A DNA stretch of 64,000 bases from the NCBI GenBank assembly GCA_903906365.1, contig CAIVKC010000039.1:49988-113987 (forward strand). Direction: 5' to 3'. The stretch is from an uncultured Bacteroidota bacterium. Its GTDB lineage: Bacteria > Bacteroidota > Bacteroidia > Chitinophagales > Chitinophagaceae. Positions 45,807 through 55,433 of this stretch are shown here, in pieces (the first letter of the stretch is position 1; every line of letters begins with the position of its first letter). The notes under the pieces were generated by a model that worked only from the letters and a program-made list of their open reading frames with translations, ran no database searches and was not told the origin of the DNA. The position numbers were made by a program, and so were the translations under genes.

Positions 45807-46478
45807 AAAAGCGCTTTTAAAATAATTAGGTGAGGTTAATCGCTAATATAGACACCGCGTGGCGCAAAATGCTGTTTTGTTTATCCATGAATTTGACCGC
45901 AGCTCCCAAAAAATAGACAAAACGCCCAGGAGCCTTGGAAACAGCTACCGTTAGGGCATTAACCCAGTACAAAAAAAACAGATGTGGAAATGATGGCAGT
46001 TACATTAGATCTTTTTATCAGGTGAATTAAGGAGCCCGGCTATTGTCCTTGCCGCGGAATGCCTGGTTGACATAATATGTTTAACAGCCGGGTATTTTTC
46101 ACCTCATCCTGTCCTGTAATCTCCGGGGTTCCCGTAAACCCACTGTACCTGATTTCCTGGTGGGTAGTTCCGGGTTTGAGTCGTTTGGCATTATTTGTGA
46201 GGCCCTATGTCGCTTCCATCTTGTTGTCAAAACGAGAGGAAGACCTGTTGGATAGGTTGCTTTTGGGTCCCTGCCAAATTTGTCAGCGGGGTTACCTTCC
46301 AACTGTTGGCTGGAGCGATTTTTTGCACCATGATTTCTCCCGCAGGTAATCTCAGCTGGCAGAGCTATTAAAACCCTTTGAAGCAAGGATGGAAAATACG
46401 CAGTACGCAGTGACCAGCCCGCGCATACTTAGCTAAAGGATAGGCCGGGCCAGTATCTGATCGGGCCGGAGAGCAGGT
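45807..46478. other. Long intergenic region upstream of susC
   Basis: 672 bases between a minus-strand acyl-CoA ligase end and the susC start. The first 100 bases must hold the susC promoter; TATATTAG near 45845-45852 (minus strand) is a one-mismatch -7 box. The stretch 46335-46360 resembles a tRNA D-arm (CTCAGCTGGCAGAG) but no cloverleaf can be drawn. Open frames at 46077-46386 lack protein features. Nothing else is recognised. Confidence 0.4.
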
Positions 46479-48101
46479 CTATAATTTGCCTTCCGCATAC
46501 AACTGCCTCATCTTCTTTTTGTCAAATTTGCCCACACTGGTCTTGGGGATTTCTTTAACATACTTGAATTTATCGGGGATCTGGTATTTGACAAAATAGC
46601 CGGAGAGAAAGGTTTTGAGTTCCTGTTCATCGAGCTGTGTGTTTTCCTCCATGGGTACGATGACAGCCATCGGCCGCTCCGACCATACTTCGTCGGGAAT
46701 GCCTATGACTGCAGCTTCCTTCACCAATGGATGCGCCATCAGGGATACTTCCAGGGCCACGCTGGAAATCCATTCCCCGCCACTTTTTATGAGGTCCTTG
46801 GCACGGTCGGTAATCTGAAGGTAGCCTTCCTGGTTAATGATGCCTACATCACCGGTTTTAAACCATCCGTCTTCGGTAAAGCTTTCCTGGCTGTTGGATT
46901 TAAAGTACGCGTTGATCACCCAGACTCCCCTGATCTGTACCTCTCCAACGGTTTTTCCGTCCCTTGGGGCAATCTCGCCATTTTCCAGTGCCGCTCTGAT
47001 TTCGGTGAAGGGCAATTGCTGGCCCTGCATGCTGCGGATTTTTATTTTTTCTGCATCGGGCAGCAGGCTATGATGGGGGTGCAGTCTGGACAGGGTACCT
47101 ACCGGGGAGGTTTCCGTCATACCCCAGGCATGAATGGCTTCCACCCCAAAGTCCCGCTGGTAATTTTCAATCAGGCTGGGTGGGGCCGTGGCCCCTCCGA
47201 TTAGAAATGTTTTTAAGGGAATGTTAGCGGCTCCCGTTTTCTTTAGCACGTTATAGACTCCCTGCCAAATAGTGGGCACGCCGCCCGCCTTATTGACCCG
47301 CTCCTCCATGATCATGCGTACCAGGTTTTCGGGCTGCATCTGGGAAGATGGTAATACGACGGCTGCACCTGCCAGTACGGCCGCCATGGGCAGGCCCCAG
47401 GCCATGACATGGAACTGGGGAACCACAATCAGTATCCTGTCTGAAGAAGAAATGCTGGCGTAATTGGGCAGGGACAGAAATATGGCATGCAGGCAGGTGG
47501 AGCGGTGGGAATACAGGACACCTTTGGGCAACCCGGTGGTCCCGCTCGTATAACACATGGCGCATGCATCATTTTCTTCCACCTGAACCCAGCTGCCATC
47601 CTCGGGACAATCGGCGATCAGTTCCTCATACAGCAGAAATTCCGGCAGGCTGCTGCTGAACCCGGGAGGGGCATTCAGGATGATGTATTTTTTGACAGTG
47701 GGCAGCAGGGCGGCAATCTGTTCGAGCGTACCAACCAGGGAGGCGTCCACAAATACATACCGGTCTTCGGCATTGTTGATGATGAATTCCGTCTGGGCAC
47801 CGGAAAGCCTGATGTTGAGGGTATGGCAAACGGCCCCTGCTCCTGGTATGGCAAAATATAATTCCATGTGCTGGTAGTGGTTCCAGGCATAGGTGCCCAC
47901 GAAATCACCCTGTTGAACCTGAAGCTTGTGAAGCAGGGCATATTGCAGTTTCTTGGAGCGCCGGTATAAATCGGCATAGCGGTAAACATGCCTTGTCTTA
48001 TCTGGAAGGATACTGATGATTTCACTCTGGGGGAAAATCCGGTATCCGTGGTCCAGCAGCCCGGGAACTGTCAGGGGATAATTCATCATTAATCCAAGCA
48101 T
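46479..48101 (-). CDS. Fatty-acid acyl-CoA ligase (AMP-forming)
   Basis: 540 residues of the ANL superfamily. The AMP-binding motif YTSGTTGLPKGVLYSH lies at about 189-204, WGMTETSPVG (adenine binding) near 335, GWFKTGDVG near 417 and the linker RAKDLIKSGGEWIS near 432; the C-terminal catalytic Lys is probably in TSVGKFDKK. Size and the KSGGEWIS motif point to medium/long-chain fatty acids. The product, acyl-CoA, feeds beta-oxidation or lipid synthesis. It precedes nothing in its strand for 670 bases and follows the SDR gene by 120 bases, so the two may be co-transcribed. Confidence 0.9.
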   Translation of the reverse strand: MLGLMMNYPLTVPGLLDHGYRIFPQSEIISILPDKTRHVYRYADLYRRSKKLQYALLHKLQVQQGDFVGTYAWNHYQHMELYFAIPGAGAVCHTLNIRLSGAQTEFIINNAEDRYVFVDASLVGTLEQIAALLPTVKKYIILNAPPGFSSSLPEFLLYEELIADCPEDGSWVQVEENDACAMCYTSGTTGLPKGVLYSHRSTCLHAIFLSLPNYASISSSDRILIVVPQFHVMAWGLPMAAVLAGAAVVLPSSQMQPENLVRMIMEERVNKAGGVPTIWQGVYNVLKKTGAANIPLKTFLIGGATAPPSLIENYQRDFGVEAIHAWGMTETSPVGTLSRLHPHHSLLPDAEKIKIRSMQGQQLPFTEIRAALENGEIAPRDGKTVGEVQIRGVWVINAYFKSNSQESFTEDGWFKTGDVGIINQEGYLQITDRAKDLIKSGGEWISSVALEVSLMAHPLVKEAAVIGIPDEVWSERPMAVIVPMEENTQLDEQELKTFLSGYFVKYQIPDKFKYVKEIPKTSVGKFDKKKMRQLYAEGKL

Positions 48102-48221
48102 ATCCTATGGTTTTAGCAGTGCGTTTGTCTGATTAAATATAATGTTTATCAATCATACCCGGAGGATAGCCGATTGTTTTTTCAGTATTGGGATGCCGGC
48201 AGTCTCATTTTCCCTTGCGAT

Positions 48222-49088
48222 TCAGTTTCTACCTTTAAAATGCTCCATGGACCGGTAGATACCCATCCACTTTCCTATGACCAGGTCAAACCACCTGGCC
48301 GGCAGCAGGCCTTTTATCAGGGGTAGCAGGTAGATGATGGCGGGCAGGCGCACGAACATCCTGTTTTTTCGGATGCCCCCAACGATCCGTTCAGCTGCTT
48401 TGAGGGGATCGGAGATGGGTATGAGCGGTGAGCGGACGCCCTCGAACATCCCGGTATTGATATAATAAGGGGTGACTGTGGTGACCTGCACCCCGGTCCT
48501 GGCCATGGCAAGTTCAATCCTTAAGGAATCTGACCAGCCAATCAGGGACCACTTACTGGCGCAGTAAACAGACATTTTCGGATTGGCAACCATTCCTGCA
48601 GCAGAAGCAATGTTGATGATATGCCCGCTTCCCTGTTGGATCATCTTTGGCAGGAGGGATCTGGTCAGCAGCATGGGAGCCAGGGCATTTACCTGCATGG
48701 TGCGTTCAATATCCGCCGTGCTGTGATCGGTAAATTCCTTTCCCACCACAATACCCGCATTATTAATCAGTATATCAATATGCAATGAAGCCTGTTGCAT
48801 TTCCTGCAATGTCCGGAGCATCTGAGTGGTGTCGGAGAGGTCTACGGCATAACCCAGCACCTGGTATCCCTGTGCCTTCAGGGAACTTACAGCCTCCTGC
48901 AGGGCATCTTCACGCTTGTCCCATATAATCAGGCATCCGGCCCCCTCCCGCAGTAAAATCCGGCCCATTAGCAGGCCAATCCCGGAAGCACCCCCTGTAA
49001 TTAAAACGGTTTTTTCTCTGATCTGGCTCATTTGATTTATTTTAAACGCTGATTGTTGTACAGCCATTTTAGCTTCGATGTTTTTCAA
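48222..49088 (-). CDS. Short-chain dehydrogenase/reductase
   Basis: 288 residues. The Rossmann glycine motif TGGASGIG is near 31-38, the NNAG motif near 109-112 (INNAGIV) and the active-site Tyr/Lys in YCASK (about 179-183), with a catalytic Ser in NIASAAG. The C-terminal hydrophobic stretch and PARWFDLVIGKWMGIYRSM resemble SDRs associated with membrane lipids. The annotated start gives a 20-residue extension before MSQIREKTVLITGG; an internal ATG at 49031 is also possible. It lies upstream of the acyl-CoA ligase and may work with it in lipid metabolism. Substrate not known. Confidence 0.87.
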   Translation of the reverse strand: MKNIEAKMAVQQSAFKINQMSQIREKTVLITGGASGIGLLMGRILLREGAGCLIIWDKREDALQEAVSSLKAQGYQVLGYAVDLSDTTQMLRTLQEMQQASLHIDILINNAGIVVGKEFTDHSTADIERTMQVNALAPMLLTRSLLPKMIQQGSGHIINIASAAGMVANPKMSVYCASKWSLIGWSDSLRIELAMARTGVQVTTVTPYYINTGMFEGVRSPLIPISDPLKAAERIVGGIRKNRMFVRLPAIIYLLPLIKGLLPARWFDLVIGKWMGIYRSMEHFKGRN

Positions 49089-49110
49089 GGGGCTCTTTGT
49101 CAGGGACGCA

Positions 49111-50040
49111 TTATCGATCGGGCACCCGCCTGTTGGTAAGTCCCGCCTTTTTTGAAACCAGGGGTAAAAGTATAAAGCTGTTTTCTAGCAAAAGCTGAAA
49201 ATTGTCAGGTCTGTTGATGATAACATTGTGCTCCCTTAGGCTGTGAACAAAAAGAACCCGCTGCATTTTTATATCCGAAGGCCTGATGCCGGCTTCTTGG
49301 ACCAGCCCGTATGGAATGTTTTTTGTTTTCAACTGCATCATCAGGGTATCACTCATCAGATCAGTGCCTCCGCCCTGATTGGTAAACCAATGGACAAAAT
49401 GGTGGGCCGAATCCCGCGCGATCCAGTCCATGTATTTATCGAGCTGGCTGTACAGGGCATCAAAGAGCCAAACTTCCTGCACCGGCAGGTCACCCACTGC
49501 CAGAATATGGGCAATGACCCGGAAGGCCCCGCTGTGTCCGGCCAGCACAATATGGCCTGCGGTAGCCCCTGGGGATACCATGCCCTGTTTTTTTAGTGCA
49601 TTTATTACATCCCCCACCAGTGCACCAAACTCGGCCGGTTGTTCGAGTTTACCCCCATAACTGTCCGGCGCATCCCGGGCCGTCTCTGCAAGCACCAATA
49701 CCGCATTTCTTCCGGAGGCTATGAACTGGCGCGTCAGCTCATAAAACGCAGCTGCCGTATCGACGTTGTTTCGCCATCCGTGAAACCAGAACAACAGGTC
49801 AATGCTACCGGTTTTTCTGAGATGATTGGGGACGATGAGCAGAACGGTACTGTCCTGATAATGGGCCGCGGTAGGGTAAAATACGCTGTCATACCAATGT
49901 CCCTGCAGCCTGCCCGTATCGGGAAAGGAAGTATGGGGGGAAAGGAAATGAAGGGTGCGGTATCCATCCTGGCTTTTGGCCTGAAGGGCCCCCCATATTG
50001 CGTAAAGCAGCAATAATCCTGTTTTTTTAAGAAGACTCAT
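49111..50040 (-). CDS. Secreted alpha/beta-hydrolase-like protein
   Basis: 309 residues with a signal peptide (cleavage near AKSQ, about residue 24). The core reads as an alpha/beta hydrolase: LLFWFHGWRNN gives the oxyanion His-Gly, and IVLAGHSGA supplies the G-x-S-x-(G/A) nucleophile elbow at about residue 169. An Asp is likely around FDALYSQLDKY and a His in VHSLREHNVI. Family members include esterases and poly-ester hydrolases, but I cannot name a subfamily. It precedes the SDR gene by 22 bases, so ligase, SDR and hydrolase may form one lipid-related operon. Confidence 0.75.
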   Translation of the reverse strand: MSLLKKTGLLLLYAIWGALQAKSQDGYRTLHFLSPHTSFPDTGRLQGHWYDSVFYPTAAHYQDSTVLLIVPNHLRKTGSIDLLFWFHGWRNNVDTAAAFYELTRQFIASGRNAVLVLAETARDAPDSYGGKLEQPAEFGALVGDVINALKKQGMVSPGATAGHIVLAGHSGAFRVIAHILAVGDLPVQEVWLFDALYSQLDKYMDWIARDSAHHFVHWFTNQGGGTDLMSDTLMMQLKTKNIPYGLVQEAGIRPSDIKMQRVLFVHSLREHNVIINRPDNFQLLLENSFILLPLVSKKAGLTNRRVPDR

Positions 50041-50325
50041 GGTATATAGATGTATAAGTATCAGACCATACCGGTTGTTTGATGGGTAAATTCGCTGTTA
50101 CTGCGGCAACGGCCGCCTGCATGTTAGTGATTTTTTTGAAGCCATAAGCCCCCAAAGGGTGTAAATAATACCCCAATAGTGCGATTACTTCCCAAATCCC
50201 GGTTTTGAGAATCCCCAATTGGGTTAAACAGCCCTGAAAATCAGGGTCGCCAGGCCCTGTAACTCAATGGCATGAAAATAGCCCTTCTACCACTTGGAAT
50301 CGATTTGTAAATTAAAATATGTAAG

Positions 50326-50643
50326 ATGAAAAAAACAATTGCGGTAATGGCCTGCCTGGTAATCACCATGGGTGCCTTTGCACAGACACCTGAAAAAAAG
50401 GAAGAATCAAAAATGCTGCGTAAAGACATCAAGGCCAAAAAAGCCGAAAATCATGAAATGGTCAAAGACGCAACCAAGCTGAAAATTCATGAGGCCAAGG
50501 AAGAACATAAAGAGGCAGTAGCCGATAAAAAGGCCATACACCGGCATGCCGATAACCTGAAGGACATGGGCGTGCACCACCCCGTCCAAAGGGCGAAGCA
50601 CCAGATCCACGCAGAAAAAGAAGCGAAAAAATATAAGGACTAG
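50326..50643 (+). CDS. Small secreted, highly charged His/Lys/Glu-rich protein
   Basis: 105 residues. A signal peptide (MKKTIAVMACLVITMGAFAQ, cleavage after about residue 20) precedes a mature chain of about 85 residues made mostly of Lys, Glu, Ala, His and Asp. It is predicted to be helical, with heptad-like spacing (KLKIHEAKEEHKEAVADKK) and eight or so His. No family is recognised. His clusters (HRHADN, HHPVQRAKHQIH) might bind metal, or the charge might serve in the envelope. A good terminator follows, so it is a single-gene unit. Function unknown. Confidence 0.75.
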   Translation: MKKTIAVMACLVITMGAFAQTPEKKEESKMLRKDIKAKKAENHEMVKDATKLKIHEAKEEHKEAVADKKAIHRHADNLKDMGVHHPVQRAKHQIHAEKEAKKYKD

Positions 50644-50663
50644 GCAAAACTGAACGTCTGCAG

Positions 50664-50703
50664 CCCCTTCCTGCCTGGTGGATCCGGGACCGGGAGGGGT
50701 TTT
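50664..50703 (+). terminator. Terminator of the small charged-protein gene
   Basis: CCCCTTCC (50664-50671) pairs with GGGAGGGG (50692-50699) with one G-T pair, and TTTT follows at 50700-50703. It may also act for the convergent GH127 gene ending at 50709. Confidence 0.65.
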
Positions 50704-50708
50704 GCTAT

Positions 50709-53366
50709 TTAGGGGGTTTTGCTCCATGGAATCCATACCCTGACTCCATCGCCCCTCTGCCCGGCATCGGCAAAGGGCACCAGCAGCAGCGGCCTGAAAG
50801 CAGCCGGATCATGGGGATCTGGCAAAGCGATTCCATACACCTGGTGACCGATCCAATTGGCGGGCAATTCGACCATGGACGAATCATGGTTCGCCTGACC
50901 TGAAAGGGAGGCCGGAAGACGGCTGCCGGAAGCCAGTGAGCTTAATCCGCTGTCCAGTGCAAGAACCTGCGGGCCCCGCTGAAAGGCTGTCTGACCCGGG
51001 TAACTCCTGCCCCCGCTGATCATTTGCAAGGGTATCTTGCAGGACAGATCAATCGCATCGCCGTCATTCCAAAGACGTTTGATCACCAGATAGCTGCCCG
51101 GTTTACCCCGATAAAGGCTGTCTGCGATGGTGGCTACAAATGAATCGCACCAGGAAGGCACCCTTAGTCCCAGGGCAAAGGAATCCGGTTGGGGTATTTT
51201 AATCCTGAGGGTATTATGTCCTGTTTCAATCAGCCCGCTGCCTACCTCCATGGAAAAGCGGGATCGGCCCTTTCCCGTCACCACGGATAGATCCCGGTAA
51301 TAGGCCGGTTCATAGAGCATCAGGCTGGGAATTCCATCTACAGTGCCGATGTTAAAATACGGTATCATGGCAATGCCGCGGGGAACGCTCGATGTACAGC
51401 AGGTGATTTCACAACTGTAGGGCTTTCGGTCCATCAGGGGCGTATAATAACTGACGCACCCTGTCTGGGGGTTTTCTGCGCCCAGTAAATGATTGTACAG
51501 GGACCGCTCAATTTCCTCCAGATATTTAGGGTCCCCAAAAGCAGCCAGCAGTCCGTAGTTCAACTGGATCCAGGTGGTGGTCACGCAGCCTTCGCCGATA
51601 TGATCCTTTTCGGATGCAGGCAGCACCTGGTCATCCTGGAAATACTCCATGGAACTGGCCGTTCCCGTTATATAAAGCCGTTTGGAAATGATGTCCTTCC
51701 AGGCCGCCAAAACAGGATCCAGGAAATGAGTATCTCCGGTCACCCGGTAGAATTTCAGCAGGCCGACCAGGTTGGAAAGCATTTCATAGGCTTTAGCATT
51801 GGCAACCTCATTAACCCGCCCTGACCTCATCAGGGTGCTGATGATCCTGGGCCCTTGTTTTTGTTCCCAGGCGCTGATAAGGTAATAACAAAAATCAAGG
51901 TATTTTTTTTCACCTGTGTAGCGGTATAGGTCGAGCATCGGGTCCAGGATACTGGTGGCAGCCATGCCCATATGCTCGCCGGCCAAAATAATATTGCGCT
52001 TGCCGGGCTGGTTTCCAAAAGTCGCCACCATCAGGTTCCCGATCTTCCGGCAGGCCTCCAGGGCAGGCTGGTAGCCTGTAGCGCTGTAGTAGGCCAGCAG
52101 GCCGTATAAGTTATATTTATGGGACCATACATCCCAGCTGGTCCAGTAATCCTGGGGCTGGTAGGTCCCGAGATATCCCCCGGGCAATTGGGAGGCTATC
52201 AGTACATAGGCGATCCTGTCCATTTGACTTTTGAGTCGGGCGTCCTGGTTGTATTTCCAGGTATTACAGGCTGACTCCAGGAACTTGCCTGCATGTTCCC
52301 CGATCCAGGGATGATTGCCCGGTCTTTCCAGATATCCGCTCATAATGCCCGCTTCATCAATTTTCAACAGCCTTTCCTCCAGGTTCAGTCCAAGGCGGTT
52401 GCCCAGATAACCCCGCAGCAGCTGCCTCTCAAAAGGCAGCGGCATATATTTGTCGGCTATGCGGTATTTTATTACAGGCTCCCTTGGCCCTTCCACCCCG
52501 ATGCGTATATCCGGGTCCGTTATATAAATAAGGTCATGCCTCTGTTTGGGGAGGCTGCCGTCTTCACTGAGGGTGTAATCAATCTTCACCAGCGGCTGCC
52601 TGCGGGATCCAAAGGACGGGGATTGCAGCTTGACGCTGCTTGCGGGCCCTGCAGGCAGGGCTATGTGCTTTTCCCAGTAGTATAGCTGGCGGTTATCGGG
52701 ATCCTTCAGGCGACAGATGAGCTTTCCGCGAAAGGGACGGGCGCCGCGGTTTGTTACCTGGATGGCTGTACTAAAACTGTCGTTTTTGCCCGGGACCGTG
52801 GAATAAATGGCTGACACGAAATCTTTCCAGTCAAAAGGTCCGAAACCATAGGGCCCCTGATAGAGTCCGATGCCTTCTGCATCCTGGCTGAAAACCCGAA
52901 CGGCAATAAGATTCTCCTGATCCCATAGAATGGATTTCCAGGGAATGGTATAAATACGGTCCTGGTCCCAGCGACTTTCATATTGAGGGGGAAAGGAGCC
53001 TGTCTGTCCTATCGGTTTCCCGTTGAAAAAAGTTTGATCCGCATCATCGATTCGGCCCAGCTGTAATTTCAGCCCTTCCATTTTGGAAGATGACGCTTTG
53101 AGGCTGGATGGTATCACCACCCTGATTCTGTACCAGGCATATACCTGGTCTTTGTAACCGGGGGCGGACTGTATCCTGCCCACCGGTCTTTTTTCCCAGG
53201 ATTCATCCCGGAACGAAGGCCCCGACCATCGGGGGTCATCGCCGAGTTTCCATTTCCAGTAGAGGGGCAGCGGCATCAACTGACCATGAACCGGGCTGCC
53301 CGGGTACATCATGATGGATAAGATCAGCAAAAGGGCCATTTTCTTTATCCGTCTGTCTGCTTGCAT
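50709..53366 (-). CDS. GH127-type beta-L-arabinofuranosidase with N-terminal beta-sandwich domain
   Basis: 885 residues from the ATG at 53366, which precedes a signal sequence (MALLLILSIMMYPGSPVHG). Residues about 30-190 resemble a galactose-binding-type beta-sandwich (VYAWYRIRVVIPSS, TFFNGKPIGQTGSFPP). The remainder is the GH127/DUF1680 (alpha/alpha) barrel: WIGEHAGKFLESACNTW, GGYLGTYQP, and GEGCVTTTWIQLNYG. The cysteine centre SCEITCCTSS supplies the paired Cys; in characterised GH127 enzymes Cys417 is the nucleophile and Zn2+ is bound by Cys/Glu. It removes beta-L-arabinofuranose from plant glycans in the periplasm. It is divergent from the dehydratase-SDR pair, suggesting arabinose use. 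The longer frame (53450) is rejected because it adds residues before the signal. Confidence 0.82.
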   Translation of the reverse strand: MQADRRIKKMALLLILSIMMYPGSPVHGQLMPLPLYWKWKLGDDPRWSGPSFRDESWEKRPVGRIQSAPGYKDQVYAWYRIRVVIPSSLKASSSKMEGLKLQLGRIDDADQTFFNGKPIGQTGSFPPQYESRWDQDRIYTIPWKSILWDQENLIAVRVFSQDAEGIGLYQGPYGFGPFDWKDFVSAIYSTVPGKNDSFSTAIQVTNRGARPFRGKLICRLKDPDNRQLYYWEKHIALPAGPASSVKLQSPSFGSRRQPLVKIDYTLSEDGSLPKQRHDLIYITDPDIRIGVEGPREPVIKYRIADKYMPLPFERQLLRGYLGNRLGLNLEERLLKIDEAGIMSGYLERPGNHPWIGEHAGKFLESACNTWKYNQDARLKSQMDRIAYVLIASQLPGGYLGTYQPQDYWTSWDVWSHKYNLYGLLAYYSATGYQPALEACRKIGNLMVATFGNQPGKRNIILAGEHMGMAATSILDPMLDLYRYTGEKKYLDFCYYLISAWEQKQGPRIISTLMRSGRVNEVANAKAYEMLSNLVGLLKFYRVTGDTHFLDPVLAAWKDIISKRLYITGTASSMEYFQDDQVLPASEKDHIGEGCVTTTWIQLNYGLLAAFGDPKYLEEIERSLYNHLLGAENPQTGCVSYYTPLMDRKPYSCEITCCTSSVPRGIAMIPYFNIGTVDGIPSLMLYEPAYYRDLSVVTGKGRSRFSMEVGSGLIETGHNTLRIKIPQPDSFALGLRVPSWCDSFVATIADSLYRGKPGSYLVIKRLWNDGDAIDLSCKIPLQMISGGRSYPGQTAFQRGPQVLALDSGLSSLASGSRLPASLSGQANHDSSMVELPANWIGHQVYGIALPDPHDPAAFRPLLLVPFADAGQRGDGVRVWIPWSKTP

Positions 53367-53604
53367 ATAAACGTTATTAATCTGCTGTTCAATGATCAAA
53401 GAAGTGACAACAACCGGGGGGTACCCTGCAGGCATGAACATACCAGTCAAGGATCCTGCTGAAGTTAGGTAATTTTTTTTAGCTTTATTGTGATGGAAGC
53501 AGCCTGTTACCCGTATAAAACAAAAGCCAGCTGGCTTATGCGGGGGAAAGCTACCAATAAATGTACTAGCTTAGTCCATCGTTCACCCCGTCAAATAAAT
53601 AATT

Positions 53605-55320
53605 GTGGAGCAAAAGAAATTAAGAAGCCAGAACTGGTTTGGACGCAAAGGCAAGGATGGATTTATTTACCGTGCCTGGATGAAAAACCAGGGTATTCCA
53701 CCTGATATGCTTGAGGGCAAGCCAGTCATTGGTATTTGCAATACCTGGAGTGAGCTGACTCCCTGTAACGGCCATTTCCGTGAACTGGCGGAAGCCGTGA
53801 AAAAGGGGGTACTGGAGGCAGGCGGCTTTCCGGTGGAATTCCCCGTCATGTCTCTGGGAGAAACCCTGGTAAAACCAACGGCCATGCTTTACCGAAACCT
53901 GGTCAGCATGGACGTGGAGGAGTCTATCAGGGCCAACCCGCTGGATGGGGTTGTGCTTCTTTGCGGCTGTGATAAGACGACCCCATCGCTGATCATGGGG
54001 GCCTGCAGTGTAAACCTACCCACCCTGGTGATTTCAGGAGGGCCCATGCTGAAGGGCCACTGGAAAGGTAAGGATATTGGCACCTCCGATGTATGGCGAT
54101 TTGATGCGGCCAGCAAACTGGGCGAAATCACATCCGAAGAATTTCTGGAAGCTGAAGCCTGTATGGCAAGGACACAGGGGCATTGCGCGGTTATGGGTAC
54201 TGCATCCACGATGGCCGTCATGGTGGAGAGCCTGGGTTTATCGCTGCCCAATAATGCGGCCATTCCGGCTGCGGACGCCAGGCGCAAGGTACTTTCCCAG
54301 CTTTCCGGGCGGAGGATCGTGGAAATGGTCAGGCAGCAGGTGGTTTTGTCAGATATCCTGGGCCGTCCGGCTTTTGAAAATGCCATACGGGTAAATGCCG
54401 CTTTGGGGGGATCTACCAATTTTGTCATACACCTGCTGGCTATTGCGGGCAGGATCGGCGTGGAGCTGTGCCTGGATGACTTTGATGTCCTTTCGCGCGG
54501 AATTCCGCTGCTGGCCAATATACAGCCTTCCGGTCAGCATTATATGGAGGATCTCTATTACGCCGGCGGTCTGCCTGCCCTGCTGCGGGAAATGCAAACC
54601 CTGCTCCATACGGGTGCCATGACGGTAAACGGAAGGACCATCGGTCAGAATATAGCCCAGGCGGAGGTGTATAACCGCGGTATCATCGGTACCCTGCAGG
54701 AACCCTTCAAGCCCGAGTCCGGGATAGTGGTGGTACGGGGAAATTTGGCCCCCGATGGCGCTGTCATCAAGCCCTCCGCCGCCAGCCCGCATCTGCTGAA
54801 GCATGCCGGCAAGGCTGTTGTCTTTGAAAATATAGAAGACTATCATCTGCGTGTCGATGACCCGGACCTGGTCATCGATAAAGACTCTGTCCTGGTGTTA
54901 AAAAATGTGGGACCCAGGGGATATCCGGGTATGGCTGAGGTAGGAAACATGACGCTTCCCAAAAAAATACTGGAACAGGGCGTCAGTGACATGATCCGTA
55001 TTTCCGACGGCAGAATGAGCGGAACGGGTTTTGGAACCGTCGTATTGCATGTATCCCCGGAGGCCGCGGCAGGCGGCCCCCTGGCCCTGGTCCGTAACGG
55101 AGATACCATCCGCCTGGATGCGCATCAGGGTCTTTTGCAGCTGGAGGTATCCGACGCCGAACTGGCGGACCGCAGGGCCTCCTGGCAGCCAACTGAAAAA
55201 ATCCAGCCGCGCGGTTATGTCTATTTATACCAGCATCATGTCGAGCAGGCCCACCTGGGGGCCGATATGGATTTTTTAAAGGGTGGATCGGGCAGCCAGG
55301 TCTCGCGCGATTCCCATTAG
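53605..55320 (+). CDS. IlvD/Edd-family sugar-acid dehydratase, probably L-arabinonate dehydratase
   Basis: 571 residues. The family cysteines for the Fe-S cluster are in WSELTPCNGHF, LLCGCDKTTPSL and CMARTQGHCAVMGTASTMA, and GMAEVGNM with SDGRMSGTGFG are the C-terminal motifs. The opening SQNWFGRKGKDGFIYRAWM and the length match the sugar-acid branch (L-arabinonate / D-xylonate dehydratase) better than IlvD. The enzyme removes water from a sugar acid to give a 2-keto-3-deoxy acid. The GH127 gene divergent to it releases L-arabinose, which supports L-arabinonate as substrate, though another pentonate is possible. It is first in a two-gene unit with an SDR 113 bases on. Confidence 0.85.
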   Translation: MEQKKLRSQNWFGRKGKDGFIYRAWMKNQGIPPDMLEGKPVIGICNTWSELTPCNGHFRELAEAVKKGVLEAGGFPVEFPVMSLGETLVKPTAMLYRNLVSMDVEESIRANPLDGVVLLCGCDKTTPSLIMGACSVNLPTLVISGGPMLKGHWKGKDIGTSDVWRFDAASKLGEITSEEFLEAEACMARTQGHCAVMGTASTMAVMVESLGLSLPNNAAIPAADARRKVLSQLSGRRIVEMVRQQVVLSDILGRPAFENAIRVNAALGGSTNFVIHLLAIAGRIGVELCLDDFDVLSRGIPLLANIQPSGQHYMEDLYYAGGLPALLREMQTLLHTGAMTVNGRTIGQNIAQAEVYNRGIIGTLQEPFKPESGIVVVRGNLAPDGAVIKPSAASPHLLKHAGKAVVFENIEDYHLRVDDPDLVIDKDSVLVLKNVGPRGYPGMAEVGNMTLPKKILEQGVSDMIRISDGRMSGTGFGTVVLHVSPEAAAGGPLALVRNGDTIRLDAHQGLLQLEVSDAELADRRASWQPTEKIQPRGYVYLYQHHVEQAHLGADMDFLKGGSGSQVSRDSH

Positions 55321-55433
55321 TGTGGGTAGGGGTTGCTGCCGGGAAGGCCGGTGGTAATTTTGTGATAGGATGAGTCAGCTACGTTGATGTGGTTAAGACC
55401 CCTGCGGGGGCTCCAATATAAAAACAGACAGCT

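Noticed and set aside
46077..46386. 90- and 95-codon ORFs on opposite strands
   Set aside because: They overlap each other, lack recognisable features, and sit in the upstream region of susC.
46330..46410. tRNA-like D-arm sequence CTCAGCTGGCAGAG
   Set aside because: No acceptor stem, no five-base anticodon stem and no GGTTCGA T-arm can be paired around it.
53367..53450. Longer N-terminus of the GH127 gene
   Set aside because: It would put 28 extra residues before the signal peptide and intrudes on the divergent promoter region.
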